Positions 44,123 to 53,748 of a DNA stretch of 64,000 nt are shown here, one piece after another. Origin of the DNA: Dyella sp. A6 (GTDB lineage: Bacteria; Pseudomonadota; Gammaproteobacteria; Xanthomonadales; Rhodanobacteraceae); assembly GCF_036320485.1 (NCBI RefSeq), contig NZ_CP132911.1, positions 1,488,001-1,552,000 on the forward strand. The letters are read 5' to 3'. Below the pieces are notes generated by a model, which saw only the letters and a list, made by a program, of their open reading frames with translations, did no database searches and had not been told where the DNA came from. Position 1 is the first letter of the stretch; every line of letters starts with the position of its first letter. A program made the position numbers and the translations under genes.

Positions 44123-46933
44123 TCAGTTGGCAGCACCTCCGCCGCCGACTGTCTGGTAGAGCTGTTCGGCAGCTGGCTTTTCCGGAAAATCGGTCTTTGT
44201 CGCCAGCAGCGACTGAAGAGTTGCGCGTGCGGCTGCCTTGTCGCCCGTGCGTACCTGGGCCACGGCCAGGTGATACTGGATGGTCGCAACTCTGGGGGCA
44301 GCCGCGGCGGCTTTCGTGAGGATCGGCAGCGCGCGCGCAGGCTGGTTCGCCGAGATCATGGCCCAGCCGTAGGTATCCGCCACACCGGGAGACTGGGGCG
44401 CGAGTTTGTAGGCCTTTTCTGCCAGCTTCATGCCCTCGGGGTTGTGTTGCTGGACGTAGATCCAGGCGAGGTTGTTCAGCGCTGCAAGGTTGGTCGGGAA
44501 GCTCTCAAGGACCTTCTTGTACTGGTCTGCAGCTTCCGTGTTCTGGCCTTGGCCAAGGTAATGCTGCCCCAGCAATAGACGGGCGGCGCCATCGTCCGGA
44601 TGCTTGTTCAGCCAGTCGCGCAATCCGCTTGCGGAATGCCTGGCGCCGCTCTTTTCGAGCGCGATAAAGTTCTTGAGCACGAATTCGCGGCTGTAGTGTG
44701 CCTTCAGGCCCTCTTGGTAGGCCTGGGCGGCTTTGCTCCACGCCTTGTGCGCCATGTACAGGTCGCCCTCCAGGCCGAAACCCGCGGCCTGGGTGGCGGG
44801 CTGCTTCTGCAGTCCTCGAGCCAGGGCTATTGCGCCGGGCAGATCGTTGTCCTGCGATTTGATGAAGGCGAGCAGGGAGACGGCAGTGAGCTGGCTGGGG
44901 TTGGTCTTGAGCACCTCGAGCAGGTTGTCCTTGGCCTGCTTCGTGTCCTTGTTGAGAACCTGCGCGCGCGCAAGGTTGGTCCGGAACAGGGCGACACTGG
45001 GCGCAAGACTGACCGCCTGCTTCAGCGGGCCGAGTGCCTGGTTGTAGTTGCCATCGCTGAGTTCCGTTGCACCGAGAACATTGAGTGCCTCCGGGTTGTC
45101 CGGGGCGGCCTTTACCAACTGCTTGGCCGTGTTTCCGGCCTCGTCAAGCTGACCGTTGTTGCGGTAGAGAAGCATCAGGCCGAGATATGCGGAGGGCGAT
45201 TTTGGGGCGGCAGCGATGGCCTGCTTGAAGCGCTTGATGGCGCTGGATTTGTCACCGTTGAGCATGTCGATGCGCCCAAGTGCCGTCAGGGCTTCGGCAT
45301 TGCCCGGGCTGAGTTTCAACGCCGATTCGTAACGCGTGGTTGCGTCCTTGTAATGGCCCTCCAGTGCGTCAAGGCTGCCCAGGCTCAGCAGGGCGGTGAC
45401 GTTCGTCGAGTCCAGGTCGTGTGCGTTGGTGAACTGGGTACGGGCCTCCGTGCGTTTGCCGGCTGCGACCAGGGCGGTGCCATATAACAGGTCGGCGGCA
45501 CTGTCCTTCGGATGCCTGGCAGCAAAGTCGGCGGCTGTCTGGACTGCCAGCTCGGTCTGTTTGCTGCTCAGGTAGGCCATGACCAGCAACGAGATGCGGC
45601 TCGCCTCCGTCGGTGCATCGCTCGTATGCATCGACTTGAGCAGGCGGATTGCCTTGGCGCTGTCCCCGCTGATGATGTCCTCACGGGCCTGGGCAAGCTG
45701 CGGGTTTTCCGCTGTGCTGCTGTTTCCTGCAGGTCCGTGGGTTTCGTTGCCCCGGATGCCTGTGGTGGCGGCCTTTTGCAGCAGGGCCAGGAGTTGCGTG
45801 TCGGACCATTGCTCGGGTGCAACCGTGCGCAGCGTATCGAGCGCCTGATGCGAGCGGCCCTCGCGATAGAACGTGAGGGCCAGCAACTTGCGGGCCTGGA
45901 CGTTCTTCTGATCCATCCCCATGACGTTGCTCAGGTACATCTCGGCTTGGGCGTAATTTCCCTGTGCATAGTTGACTGCGCCCGAGAGCAGCTGCGCCTG
46001 GATGCTGTCGGGCTGAACCTTGAGCACCTGTTGAAGCTGCGAAGTCGCCTGGTCCAGATGCCCCTGGTTGTACAGCACCAAGGCATGCAGATAGTGCGGG
46101 TAGGGTTGGCCCGGCCAGCCTTTTTCCAATGTCGATACGGTACTCAGTGTTTTATCAAACTGGCTGAGCTGTGCCTGTGTATCGGCCAGTCGCGTCAAGG
46201 CATAGAAGTGTTCCTCCGGTGACCAGCCCGGATGCTTGAAGCTCAGTGCTTTCTGAAAGGCAGTCTCTGCTGTGGCAAGGTCCTTTCGGCCGACAGCGAG
46301 GTCGCCCTTGGCCAGCCAGACACGAGGATCCTCGGGCGCCGCTGCCAGAGCCTGTTGCAGGTACTGGTCGGCCGAAGCCATATCGCCCTTGGCGGCCGAT
46401 ACCCGGGCAAGGCCCGACAGTGCGCCGGGCATCCTCGGTTCTTGCTTCAATGCAGTCTGGAACGATTGCGCGGCATGGTCGTATTGATCGAGGCCGAGAT
46501 AAGCGTCACCGCGCAGCACGTTCACCTGGCTGCTGGTCGTGGGGTCTGTGATTCCAGTGTCGGACACATCCTGCAGCAGGGTGTCGTATTGTCGTGTCGC
46601 ACGCAGCAGTTGCCCCATGGGGACGACCCATTGGGCTTTCGGTACGCCGTACGTACGGGCACTCTGCAGATCGCTGAGGGCATCCTTCGGATTTCCCAGC
46701 ATCAGTGATGCCTTACCCAGCAGCAGCCATGCCGCAGCGTTTTTGTCGTCGCGCTGAAGGACCTTCTTGGCCTCGATGTACGCGGCGCGATACTCACCCT
46801 GGTCCTGATAGCGGTTACCGGTCGCTACGCTGCCGCGCCCACTGCCTGCACCGCAGCCACCGAGCAGCAGTCCCATGCACAGCAGCGTCAGGACTTGCAG
46901 TTTCGTGCACATCTTCAGCCTGATCGAGCACAT
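44123..46933 (-). CDS. prsT: PEP-CTERM system TPR-repeat lipoprotein PrsT
   Basis: A 936-residue lipoprotein: signal peptide with lipobox LLGGC (Cys at about residue 27), then some 20 or more tetratricopeptide repeats over the whole length (typical units: GNAEALTALGRIDMLNGDKS). The PrsT family is defined by linkage to PrsK/PrsR and PEP-CTERM/exosortase loci and is thought to act as a periplasmic scaffold for exopolysaccharide or sorting. The ATG at 46933 follows GAGGGTAAGGAT; the 10 upstream codons are excluded. It follows prsR after 48 bases. Confidence 0.9.
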   Translation of the reverse strand: MCSIRLKMCTKLQVLTLLCMGLLLGGCGAGSGRGSVATGNRYQDQGEYRAAYIEAKKVLQRDDKNAAAWLLLGKASLMLGNPKDALSDLQSARTYGVPKAQWVVPMGQLLRATRQYDTLLQDVSDTGITDPTTSSQVNVLRGDAYLGLDQYDHAAQSFQTALKQEPRMPGALSGLARVSAAKGDMASADQYLQQALAAAPEDPRVWLAKGDLAVGRKDLATAETAFQKALSFKHPGWSPEEHFYALTRLADTQAQLSQFDKTLSTVSTLEKGWPGQPYPHYLHALVLYNQGHLDQATSQLQQVLKVQPDSIQAQLLSGAVNYAQGNYAQAEMYLSNVMGMDQKNVQARKLLALTFYREGRSHQALDTLRTVAPEQWSDTQLLALLQKAATTGIRGNETHGPAGNSSTAENPQLAQAREDIISGDSAKAIRLLKSMHTSDAPTEASRISLLVMAYLSSKQTELAVQTAADFAARHPKDSAADLLYGTALVAAGKRTEARTQFTNAHDLDSTNVTALLSLGSLDALEGHYKDATTRYESALKLSPGNAEALTALGRIDMLNGDKSSAIKRFKQAIAAAPKSPSAYLGLMLLYRNNGQLDEAGNTAKQLVKAAPDNPEALNVLGATELSDGNYNQALGPLKQAVSLAPSVALFRTNLARAQVLNKDTKQAKDNLLEVLKTNPSQLTAVSLLAFIKSQDNDLPGAIALARGLQKQPATQAAGFGLEGDLYMAHKAWSKAAQAYQEGLKAHYSREFVLKNFIALEKSGARHSASGLRDWLNKHPDDGAARLLLGQHYLGQGQNTEAADQYKKVLESFPTNLAALNNLAWIYVQQHNPEGMKLAEKAYKLAPQSPGVADTYGWAMISANQPARALPILTKAAAAAPRVATIQYHLAVAQVRTGDKAAARATLQSLLATKTDFPEKPAAEQLYQTVGGGGAAN

Positions 46934-46981
46934 ATCCTTACCCTCGGGTTCATGCGGCAACACGCGCGGTGTCGCCCGACG

Positions 46982-48337
46982 TCACTCGGCTTTCTTCAAG
47001 CCGTATTTATCCAGAAGATCGTAGAGCGTGGGGCGACTGACGCCGAGCAGCGTGGCCGCTTGCGACACATTGCCGTGCGCCTTGGTCAGTGCCCTTTGGA
47101 TGGCACGCTTCTCGGCATCGGCACGCACCTCGTGCAGAGTCATCACATCCTCGTTGCCGACGGATCCCATGCGCAGGGCTTCCGGCCCGATCTGCTTGCC
47201 ATCGGACATGATGACCGCGCTGTTGATCGCATTCTCCAGTTGCCGCACGTTGCCCCGCCAGGGATGCGCTTCGATCATCTTCAGCGCCTTGGCCGTGAAG
47301 CCCCGCACCGGGCGACCATGGCGACTGGCGGCTTGATCCAGGAAGTGCTGCGCCAACGGGATGACATCGCCGAAGCGTTCACGCAGCGGAGGAAGTTCAA
47401 TGGTCACCTCGCTGACCCGATAGAAAAGGTCTTCGCGGAAGCGTCCGTCCTGGATCATTTCGGGCAGGTTCTGGTGGGTTGCACAGACGATACGCACGTC
47501 CACCGGAATCAATTGCCGTCCGCCGATGCGCTCCACCACGCGTTCCTCGAAGAAGCGCAACAGCTTGCCCTGCAACGGAAGCGCCATGTCGCCGATTTCG
47601 TCGAGCATCAGGGTGCCGTTGGCGGCCATCTCGATCTTGCCCTTGGTCTGCTTGTGCGCGCCCGTATACGCACCTTTTTCGTAGCCGAACAGTTCGGCTT
47701 CGAGAAGGTTCTCCGGAATGGCGGCGCAATTGATGGCGACGAAAGGTTTGTCCCTGCGCGGGCTGAGGCGGTGGATGGCTCGTGCGAACAACTCCTTGCC
47801 GGTGCCCGTTTCCCCGAGCAACAGCACGGTGGCATTGGACGGACTGACTTTCTCGACCAGTCGGCAGGCGTCGAGGATGGCGTCGCTGCTGCCCACGATG
47901 CCTTCCAGTGATGCGGTGGACTGGCTTCGCAGCCTGCGGTTTTCGGCCTCCAGCTCATGTACCCGGAATGCGCGGCCCACGATCAGCCGAAGCACGTCCA
48001 GGTCCAGTGGTTTGGAGCAGAAGTCGTAGGCGCCGTTTCCGATCGACTTCACCGCGTTGTCGCGATCACCATTGCCGGTGACCACGATGATCTTCGTGTG
48101 CGGCGCTTCGCGGAGGATCTCCGTGATGGTGGCGAATCCTTCTTCGGTACCACTGGCATCCGGGGGCAGGCCAAGGTCCTGCAGCACTACCGCGGGCTGG
48201 TGCTGGCGCAACCTGTCCAGCGCCTCGGCACGGTTGCCGGCCACGACCACTTCGTAGTCCTCGAAGCTCCAGCGTAACTGACGCTGCAGACCAACGTCGT
48301 CCTCGACGATCAAAAGGCAGCGCGGTGTATCACTCAT
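46982..48337 (-). CDS. prsR: PEP-CTERM-box response regulator PrsR (sigma54 activator)
   Basis: A 451-residue NtrC-type regulator. It has a receiver domain (about 1-125; phospho-acceptor Asp in QDLGLPP at about 54), an AAA+ sigma54-interaction domain (about 145-375; Walker A GETGTGKE, sigma54 contact loop GAYTGA, LDEIGDMALPLQGKLL) and a C-terminal Fis-type helix-turn-helix (VSQAATLLGVSRPTLYDLLDKYGL). It activates sigma54 promoters when phosphorylated, presumably by PrsK. It overlaps prsK by 4 bases. Confidence 0.95.
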   Translation of the reverse strand: MSDTPRCLLIVEDDVGLQRQLRWSFEDYEVVVAGNRAEALDRLRQHQPAVVLQDLGLPPDASGTEEGFATITEILREAPHTKIIVVTGNGDRDNAVKSIGNGAYDFCSKPLDLDVLRLIVGRAFRVHELEAENRRLRSQSTASLEGIVGSSDAILDACRLVEKVSPSNATVLLLGETGTGKELFARAIHRLSPRRDKPFVAINCAAIPENLLEAELFGYEKGAYTGAHKQTKGKIEMAANGTLMLDEIGDMALPLQGKLLRFFEERVVERIGGRQLIPVDVRIVCATHQNLPEMIQDGRFREDLFYRVSEVTIELPPLRERFGDVIPLAQHFLDQAASRHGRPVRGFTAKALKMIEAHPWRGNVRQLENAINSAVIMSDGKQIGPEALRMGSVGNEDVMTLHEVRADAEKRAIQRALTKAHGNVSQAATLLGVSRPTLYDLLDKYGLKKAE

Positions 48338-50415
48338 GATGACGTCGTCCTTCGTGCATCAGGCGGGGTTCCGACGCTCGCGGCCTCGGTCAGCGGAAGC
48401 TGGACGAAGAACACGGTGCCCTGACCCGGTGTACTGTTCACGCGTATGGTCCCACCCAGTGATTGCACGTATTCGCGCGCCTGGTAGGCGCCGATGCCCA
48501 TGCCTCTGCTGGCCTTGGTGGTGAAAAAGGGCTGGAACAGTCGGTTGTGCACGAAGTCTTCGTCCATTCCGGGGCCATCGTCTTCGATCATGATTGTCGC
48601 ATGTCCTGGAGTGCGCTGGACCCTGACCGCCACGTGCCCGTGTGCCGTCGCCGCGTCCTGCGCATTGCGGATCACGTGCGCCAGTATCGTCGCGAGCTGG
48701 TCGGGATCCGCCTTGATCCAGGCATCGTCTTCGGGTGCCACATAGTCCGGCGTGGGTGCGTGCACATGGCACGCATCGATGGCTTGCGACAGCGCCGTCG
48801 CCAACTGCACCCGGGTCGGGACGACGGGCGCCGCATCTCCACGTAGTTGCTGCAGCAGTCTCGAGATTCGACCGACCGCATTGGCTACCGTCGCGAGCAT
48901 GTCGTCCACGAAGGCTGGATTGTGTTTGTGACGTTCGGCGTTCTGTAGCAGCAAGGATTGCTGGGCTGCGATGTTCTTGAGGTCGTGCATCAGGAAAGCG
49001 GTGAGTCGGTTGAAGCCCTCGAACTGGCGAGCCTCGGCCAGTTGTCGCGCATCGGCGGCCTGTGCCAGTGCACTGGCTACCTGGGTGCCGGCGGCCCGAA
49101 GCAGGTCGATGTCTTCCCAATCGAGTGCTCGTCGTGCCCGTGCCTGGGCGAGCACCACGAATCCGACGAGCCGGTCTTCCATGACCAGCGGTGCCACGAG
49201 CCATGCATGCGGCAGGCCGGTCAATTCGGCTGGGGCGCGCAGTCGTTCATCGCCCAGGGGCGGTGGCTGGTCCAGGTCGTAGATCCAGCGGCGTTCGCAC
49301 ATGAACTCAAGCGAGGCCGCGTCTGCCGGAATGGCGATTCCTGACGGAGCAGGCATGTTCCATTGCACATTCAACACGAAATCGCCGCTCTCGCCTGGGC
49401 CGAACAGTGCGCCCGCCGGGCTGTCCATGGTCTGTGCCATGCCGCGTACCGCGCGCATGGGAAGTTCCATGTCCTTGGCCGACAACGTAGCGGTCAGGCG
49501 CAGCCACTGGTCGCGGTAGTCGTGACGAAAGCTGAAAAAGTTCTTGTGCAGGAACACCCGCAGACGCGAGCGTGCCTGGCCGGAGCTTGCGACCAGTATG
49601 ACGCTCAGCAGCGCAAAACAGACCAGCGTGATTTCTGCGACCCGTCCCCAGTCACCGCCATAGATGCGGACGTAATAGCCCCCGATCGCCGTGGCGATGA
49701 TGTAGATCGCGACGACCAGCAGGCTGGTCGAATAGAAGACAACGCGACGCGATACGCCGACAGGCAGGGACCAGCTGGGATTTCGCGTTGCCGCGATCAG
49801 GAAAAGTGGTACCAGTGATGCATCGATGAAACCGCGCGCTGCCCAGGCACTGATGTTGAATTGGCGGTACAGCACCGCGAACGAATACAGAAAGATGTCG
49901 TACGCGAACAGCACACCGAGTGCGATCAAGAGGAACTTGAGAGCCCAGCGCTGTTCCGGAGCCACGTTGCGGTAGATCTGTTCGAGGAACATCACCCCGG
50001 TGAGCGCCAGCACCAGGACGCCGACGATCGGTACGTTGACGCTGAAAGACAGTGATGTTCCCAGCAACCCGGTGGCAGGCCAGATGCAATAAATCGCCAA
50101 CAGAATCCAGAGCGTATGGGCGACGATACGCAGCCCTCGCAGTAGCCCGGACACCGGCCATGCACTGAACAAGGCACTGACGAACATGAGCCAGGCGCCG
50201 TAGCGGAGCACCTCGGCCAATAGCAGCCAGTTCACAGCTACCGCGTGTCGATAGGAGGTCCAGGCCAGGAACGCGCCCCATAAGACCATGCCCGATGTCG
50301 CCAGCAGCAACAATGCACCCGTGCGCTGACCACGCCATGCGACACCAAGCAGTGCTGTGCCGACCAGAAACGCAGCCGCAGCAATCAGGTAGCTGGCGAT
50401 GATGATGGTGTGCAT
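48334..50415 (-). CDS. prsK: PEP-CTERM system histidine kinase PrsK
   Basis: A 693-residue inner-membrane sensor kinase. About nine hydrophobic segments fill residues 1-290; a GAF-like domain spans about 315-460; the phospho-acceptor His is in FLMHDLKNIAAQQSLLLQ (about residue 480). The ATPase domain has an N box (HVIRNAQDAA), G1 (IEDDGPGMDED) and G2 (SRGMGIGAYQAREYV). The signal is unknown; a many-helix input domain suggests a membrane or lipid-linked ligand. It is first of prsK-prsR-prsT and lies 43 bases after wecB. Confidence 0.94.
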   Translation of the reverse strand: MHTIIIASYLIAAAAFLVGTALLGVAWRGQRTGALLLLATSGMVLWGAFLAWTSYRHAVAVNWLLLAEVLRYGAWLMFVSALFSAWPVSGLLRGLRIVAHTLWILLAIYCIWPATGLLGTSLSFSVNVPIVGVLVLALTGVMFLEQIYRNVAPEQRWALKFLLIALGVLFAYDIFLYSFAVLYRQFNISAWAARGFIDASLVPLFLIAATRNPSWSLPVGVSRRVVFYSTSLLVVAIYIIATAIGGYYVRIYGGDWGRVAEITLVCFALLSVILVASSGQARSRLRVFLHKNFFSFRHDYRDQWLRLTATLSAKDMELPMRAVRGMAQTMDSPAGALFGPGESGDFVLNVQWNMPAPSGIAIPADAASLEFMCERRWIYDLDQPPPLGDERLRAPAELTGLPHAWLVAPLVMEDRLVGFVVLAQARARRALDWEDIDLLRAAGTQVASALAQAADARQLAEARQFEGFNRLTAFLMHDLKNIAAQQSLLLQNAERHKHNPAFVDDMLATVANAVGRISRLLQQLRGDAAPVVPTRVQLATALSQAIDACHVHAPTPDYVAPEDDAWIKADPDQLATILAHVIRNAQDAATAHGHVAVRVQRTPGHATIMIEDDGPGMDEDFVHNRLFQPFFTTKASRGMGIGAYQAREYVQSLGGTIRVNSTPGQGTVFFVQLPLTEAASVGTPPDARRTTSS

Positions 50416-50458
50416 ATCTGAACGATGCCAGGTGCCTGGTTACATGCCATCCCCTTTT

Positions 50459-51619
50459 TCAGGCGTTGCCCATGGCCTGTTGCCGGGGTTGCGCCGCACA
50501 TCCGGTTTCGTCGTGCAAAGGCGGTAGCAGGCGTTGACGAATGTCGGCGGCCACTCGCGCAGCGGCGTGCCCATCCCAGAGGTCGGGCTTGCGCCCGCGT
50601 GCCCATTGACCCGCGAGGATGCAGTCAACCGTTTCGCCGAGTTCGGCGGTACCTACCAGCCGGTTGGTGCCCTCGGTGACCGTGATGGGGCGTTCGGTGG
50701 TGGTGCGCAGGGTCAGGCAGGGGATGCCCAGATAAGTGGTCTCTTCCTGGACGCCGCCCGAATCCGTGATGATCAGGCGTGCTCCGCAGACGAGGTTCAT
50801 GAAATCCACGTAGCCCAGTGGCTCGATGACCTGCAGCCCCGGTGCGTCGACCAGTTCGGTCCACAGGTGGAAGGTTTCGAGATTCTTGCGGGTGCGCGGA
50901 TGAACCGGGAATACCAAAGGCACTCGCGTTGCGATGCTCTTCAATTGGGCGACCAGTTCCGTCAGTTTCGCGGGCTCGTCGACATTGGACGGGCGATGTA
51001 GCGTCACCACGCCGTATTCGGTGTCTGCCAACCCGAGTTCCTGTCGGGTTGAGCGCGCCTCGATGCGGTCGCGCATCAGCTCATAGGAGTCGATCATGAT
51101 GTTGCCGACACGTGTGATCTTCTCCGCGGGCACCCCTTCGGCAGCGAGGTTTTCGTCGCCGTCCGGCGAGGGGGTCCACAGGATATCGGCGATCGCATCC
51201 GTCACCAGCCGGTTGATCTCCTCAGGCATGCAGCGGTCGCGGCTGCGCAGACCGGCTTCCAGGTGCGCCACCGTGATATGCAGCTTCGAGCCGACGAGAC
51301 TGCAGGCCACAGTCGAGTTGACATCGCCCACCACCACGATCAGGTCGGGCCGGTCGGCGACGCATGCGGCCTCGTAGGCAAGCATGACGTTGGCCGTCTG
51401 TTCGGCATGACTGCCGCTGCCTACGCCCAGATGCAGGTCAGGTTTGGGCAGGCCGAGGTCATGAAAAAAGGCATCGGACATGTTCTTGTCGTAATGCTGG
51501 CCGGTATGGACCAGTCGCAGCTTGCACCACGGTTGTTTATTCAATTCGTGGAACAGTGGCGCGATTTTCATGAAGTTCGGTCGTGCGGCTGCGATCAAAT
51601 CGATCTTGAGCTGCTGCAT
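50459..51619 (-). CDS. wecB: UDP-N-acetylglucosamine 2-epimerase (non-hydrolysing)
   Basis: A 386-residue cytosolic enzyme interconverting UDP-GlcNAc and UDP-ManNAc. Family landmarks are AARPNFMKIAPL, VHTGQHYDKNMS, VVGDVNSTVA, HLEAGLRSRDRCMPEEINR, TLHRPSNVD and the C-terminal TDSGGVQEETTYLGIPCLTLR. The last 20 residues are an unconserved tail. It supplies an activated sugar for the EPS made by the locus and leads into prsK on the same strand. Confidence 0.95.
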   Translation of the reverse strand: MQQLKIDLIAAARPNFMKIAPLFHELNKQPWCKLRLVHTGQHYDKNMSDAFFHDLGLPKPDLHLGVGSGSHAEQTANVMLAYEAACVADRPDLIVVVGDVNSTVACSLVGSKLHITVAHLEAGLRSRDRCMPEEINRLVTDAIADILWTPSPDGDENLAAEGVPAEKITRVGNIMIDSYELMRDRIEARSTRQELGLADTEYGVVTLHRPSNVDEPAKLTELVAQLKSIATRVPLVFPVHPRTRKNLETFHLWTELVDAPGLQVIEPLGYVDFMNLVCGARLIITDSGGVQEETTYLGIPCLTLRTTTERPITVTEGTNRLVGTAELGETVDCILAGQWARGRKPDLWDGHAAARVAADIRQRLLPPLHDETGCAAQPRQQAMGNA

Positions 51620-51948
51620 GATGGATATTCCCGGTTCCCTGAGGTACCGAGTGTACCAGTGGCATCATTGGGCGTGTCCTGAAGGCGTGCAGCTGTTAAT
51701 TGATAGCTCACGATGGCCGTGTCATCGGGTATATGCCATCGAACCCGATGGATACGAATGATTGCGATGGTGATGGCAAGGCCATCTCATTCGTTGCACC
51801 GTGAAGCCTATTTCCAATCCGATGGCAATCGGAGAATGAGAGTAATCGAACGCGACAATATGACCGCGACAATCCGACACGGATGCCGAGTCCCACCGAC
51901 AAGGCATTGAGCTGACGTTTGTCGGGATTTTTCCCTGCGATTGTGCCG
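51620..51948. other. 329-bp gap with overlapping hairpins between the ThiF-like gene and wecB
   Basis: No gene seen. Two hairpins share one arm: CATCGGGT (51723-51730) pairs with ACCCGATG (51743-51750), while CCATCG (51736-51741) pairs with CGATGG (51746-51751). A third small hairpin lies at 51772-51786. None has a T tract, so termination behind the ThiF-like gene is not clear. The promoter of wecB must be here. Confidence 0.45.
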
Positions 51949-52830
51949 TTATCGGCGCATGAACCGGCGGCGTGCCACGGACAGGATCAGCCGTTGAAGC
52001 GGGTTGTTATTGCCCCCCGGGCGCCAGGTGCGAGCCAGCTTGTTGCGGTAGGCGTCAAAGTGGAGGCCGTGTGGCGCCGCGATGACCTTGCCTCTGCCAA
52101 GCAGGATCTTCAATGCCTGGACTCCGGCGATACCTGCACAGATTTCGCAGGCCATGGGGGTTGAAGGTCCCTTGTGATTGGCCAGGTCCACGGCGGACGG
52201 ATCGACCAGATAGGGCTGATGCAGTACGGCGGGCGCCAGGCCCACCATGAAGCGCAGTTGCTGCTCATCGGTCGAGCGGCCGTCCATTCCAAAATACTGC
52301 TCGAATGTCATTCGCCAGGGCAGGAAGGCCAGCACGGCGGCGCCCATGCCCAGCGGCGCGGCGGTAATGGCAGGAATGCCCCGCTCGGCGCACATGGCAA
52401 ATACCTTGGCGCGGATATCGAGGACGAAAAAATCCAGCCCGTCGATATACAGGTCGACTCCCGACAGGAACTGTTCCATGTTCTCGAAGGTCACGCCGTT
52501 TGGAAATACATTGATATCCAGTTCGGGGTTGATGTCCCTGGCCATCCGGGCAACAACGTCGACCTTGGGTTGGCCGATCGTTGACTGGAACGCACCAGCC
52601 TGGCGATTCATGTTTTCCATGCCAAACCGATCGAGGTCGGCCAGGTTGAACGCCCCGATCCCGAGTCGCGTCAGCGTCAGCAGGTGGCTGCCACCGACAC
52701 CCCCCAGCCCGGCGATGGCGACACGCTTGCCGCGAAGGGTGGCCTGTTCGCCACGCGTAATCCAACCGATGGTTCGGCTGAATGCAGTTGCATAGTCGAA
52801 TGGATCATGGCTGGACGGTGCGTCAGACAT
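51949..52830 (-). CDS. ThiF/E1-like adenylyltransferase
   Basis: A 293-residue protein of the ThiF/MoeB/E1 superfamily. Nucleotide-binding GLGGVGGSHL (about residues 42-51), DLDRFGMENMNRQ (about 65-77, the Arg/Asn adenylate contacts) and DGLDFF follow the family order. A single CxxC (ACEIC, about 228) remains of the usual two zinc pairs. Such enzymes adenylate a protein C-terminus or peptide; no ubiquitin-like or ThiS/MoaD-like partner is visible. A ThiF-nitroreductase fusion family (Rv1355c type) exists, and a nitroreductase lies two genes upstream here. Confidence 0.85.
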   Translation of the reverse strand: MSDAPSSHDPFDYATAFSRTIGWITRGEQATLRGKRVAIAGLGGVGGSHLLTLTRLGIGAFNLADLDRFGMENMNRQAGAFQSTIGQPKVDVVARMARDINPELDINVFPNGVTFENMEQFLSGVDLYIDGLDFFVLDIRAKVFAMCAERGIPAITAAPLGMGAAVLAFLPWRMTFEQYFGMDGRSTDEQQLRFMVGLAPAVLHQPYLVDPSAVDLANHKGPSTPMACEICAGIAGVQALKILLGRGKVIAAPHGLHFDAYRNKLARTWRPGGNNNPLQRLILSVARRRFMRR

Positions 52831-52878
52831 GGGGGCGGGCCTATAACTTTAATCTGCGGCGCAAAGCACCAAAGAAAC

Positions 52879-52902
52879 GGCGCCGCTCCGGGAAGCGGCG
52901 CC
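52879..52902 (-). terminator. Hairpin after the PEP-CTERM gene
   Basis: A 9-bp GC-rich stem (52879-52887 with 52894-52902) and a 6-base loop. On the minus strand it is followed by GTTTCTTTGG, a weak T tract, so this may be an inefficient terminator that lets transcription continue into the ThiF-like gene. Confidence 0.6.
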
Positions 52903-52941
52903 ATTTACTCGTCACAGCTCGTCCCCGAGGCGAGAGTGGTA

Positions 52942-53748
52942 TTAAGCCTGCGTGCTGGATTCTTTCCTGCGACGGCGCATGGCGAATGCCAGAAAGCCCA
53001 GGCCGAGCCCCAGCATGCCGGCACCGGCCGGCTCCGGCACACTGCTTTTGCCTACCAGCGAACCATTGCCTTCGATCGGGTAGTAGCAGAGGCTGTTCGG
53101 GTCGGTCGACACTGACGTACAGCCGCCGGCCGGGAAGTACTGGAACGACGAGTTCAAGCTGAAGTCTGCAAATCCGCCGTGGCCATCCGAAATGCTGTTG
53201 GTGTTGAGGTAGGGCGATGCGGCGCCGCCCGACGCGTCCAGCAGGCCGTAGCCGTTGGAGCCACTCAGCGGGTCAGCTACCGTGCCGGTGACCGTGGCGA
53301 ACAGATCGCCGGTGCTTCCAAACGAAGGATTGTAGAAGCTGTGGCCGGAGAGGGTGAGCCACTCGGTACCATTCATGGCGGTGCTCGGATCCAGCACGTT
53401 GTAGCCGCCCGGTGAGGACACGTAGAACTGGAAGCTGCCTCCATCGAAGACGATCGCGTTACCGCTGATGCTGTGTACCGTGTATGAGAACGTAAAGGTC
53501 AGATCGCAGTTGCTGCAGAAGTTGTTGTTGCCATTGATCGAACCGATCTGACCATAGCCGGTGAGGGTATCGCCGACTTTTGAGACCGACGATTCACGAA
53601 GGTTAATCGACTGGATGGTCAGGTCGAGCGGATTGCTCGTGTTCCAGGTAACCCCATCCACAGTAACCGGGCTTGCGAAGGACGATCCGCTCCAAGCGAA
53701 AAGTGCCAGCGCACACGCGGTGAGCCATCCTTTGTATTTCTTGAACAT
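52942..53748 (-). CDS. PEP-CTERM sorting-domain protein
   Basis: A 268-residue secreted protein. A signal peptide (residues 1-27, ending SSFASP) is followed by a Ser/Gly/Asn-rich beta-type domain with few Lys and a Cys pair (FCSNCD). The C-terminus has the complete sorting signal: VPEPAGAGMLG, a hydrophobic helix LGLGFLAFAM and RRRRKE. Exosortase (XrtA) recognises and cleaves this signal. The start at 53748 follows GGGGAAG. A sigma54 promoter lies about 87 bases upstream. Surface function, perhaps matrix or biofilm, is inferred. Confidence 0.93.
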   Translation of the reverse strand: MFKKYKGWLTACALALFAWSGSSFASPVTVDGVTWNTSNPLDLTIQSINLRESSVSKVGDTLTGYGQIGSINGNNNFCSNCDLTFTFSYTVHSISGNAIVFDGGSFQFYVSSPGGYNVLDPSTAMNGTEWLTLSGHSFYNPSFGSTGDLFATVTGTVADPLSGSNGYGLLDASGGAASPYLNTNSISDGHGGFADFSLNSSFQYFPAGGCTSVSTDPNSLCYYPIEGNGSLVGKSSVPEPAGAGMLGLGLGFLAFAMRRRRKESSTQA

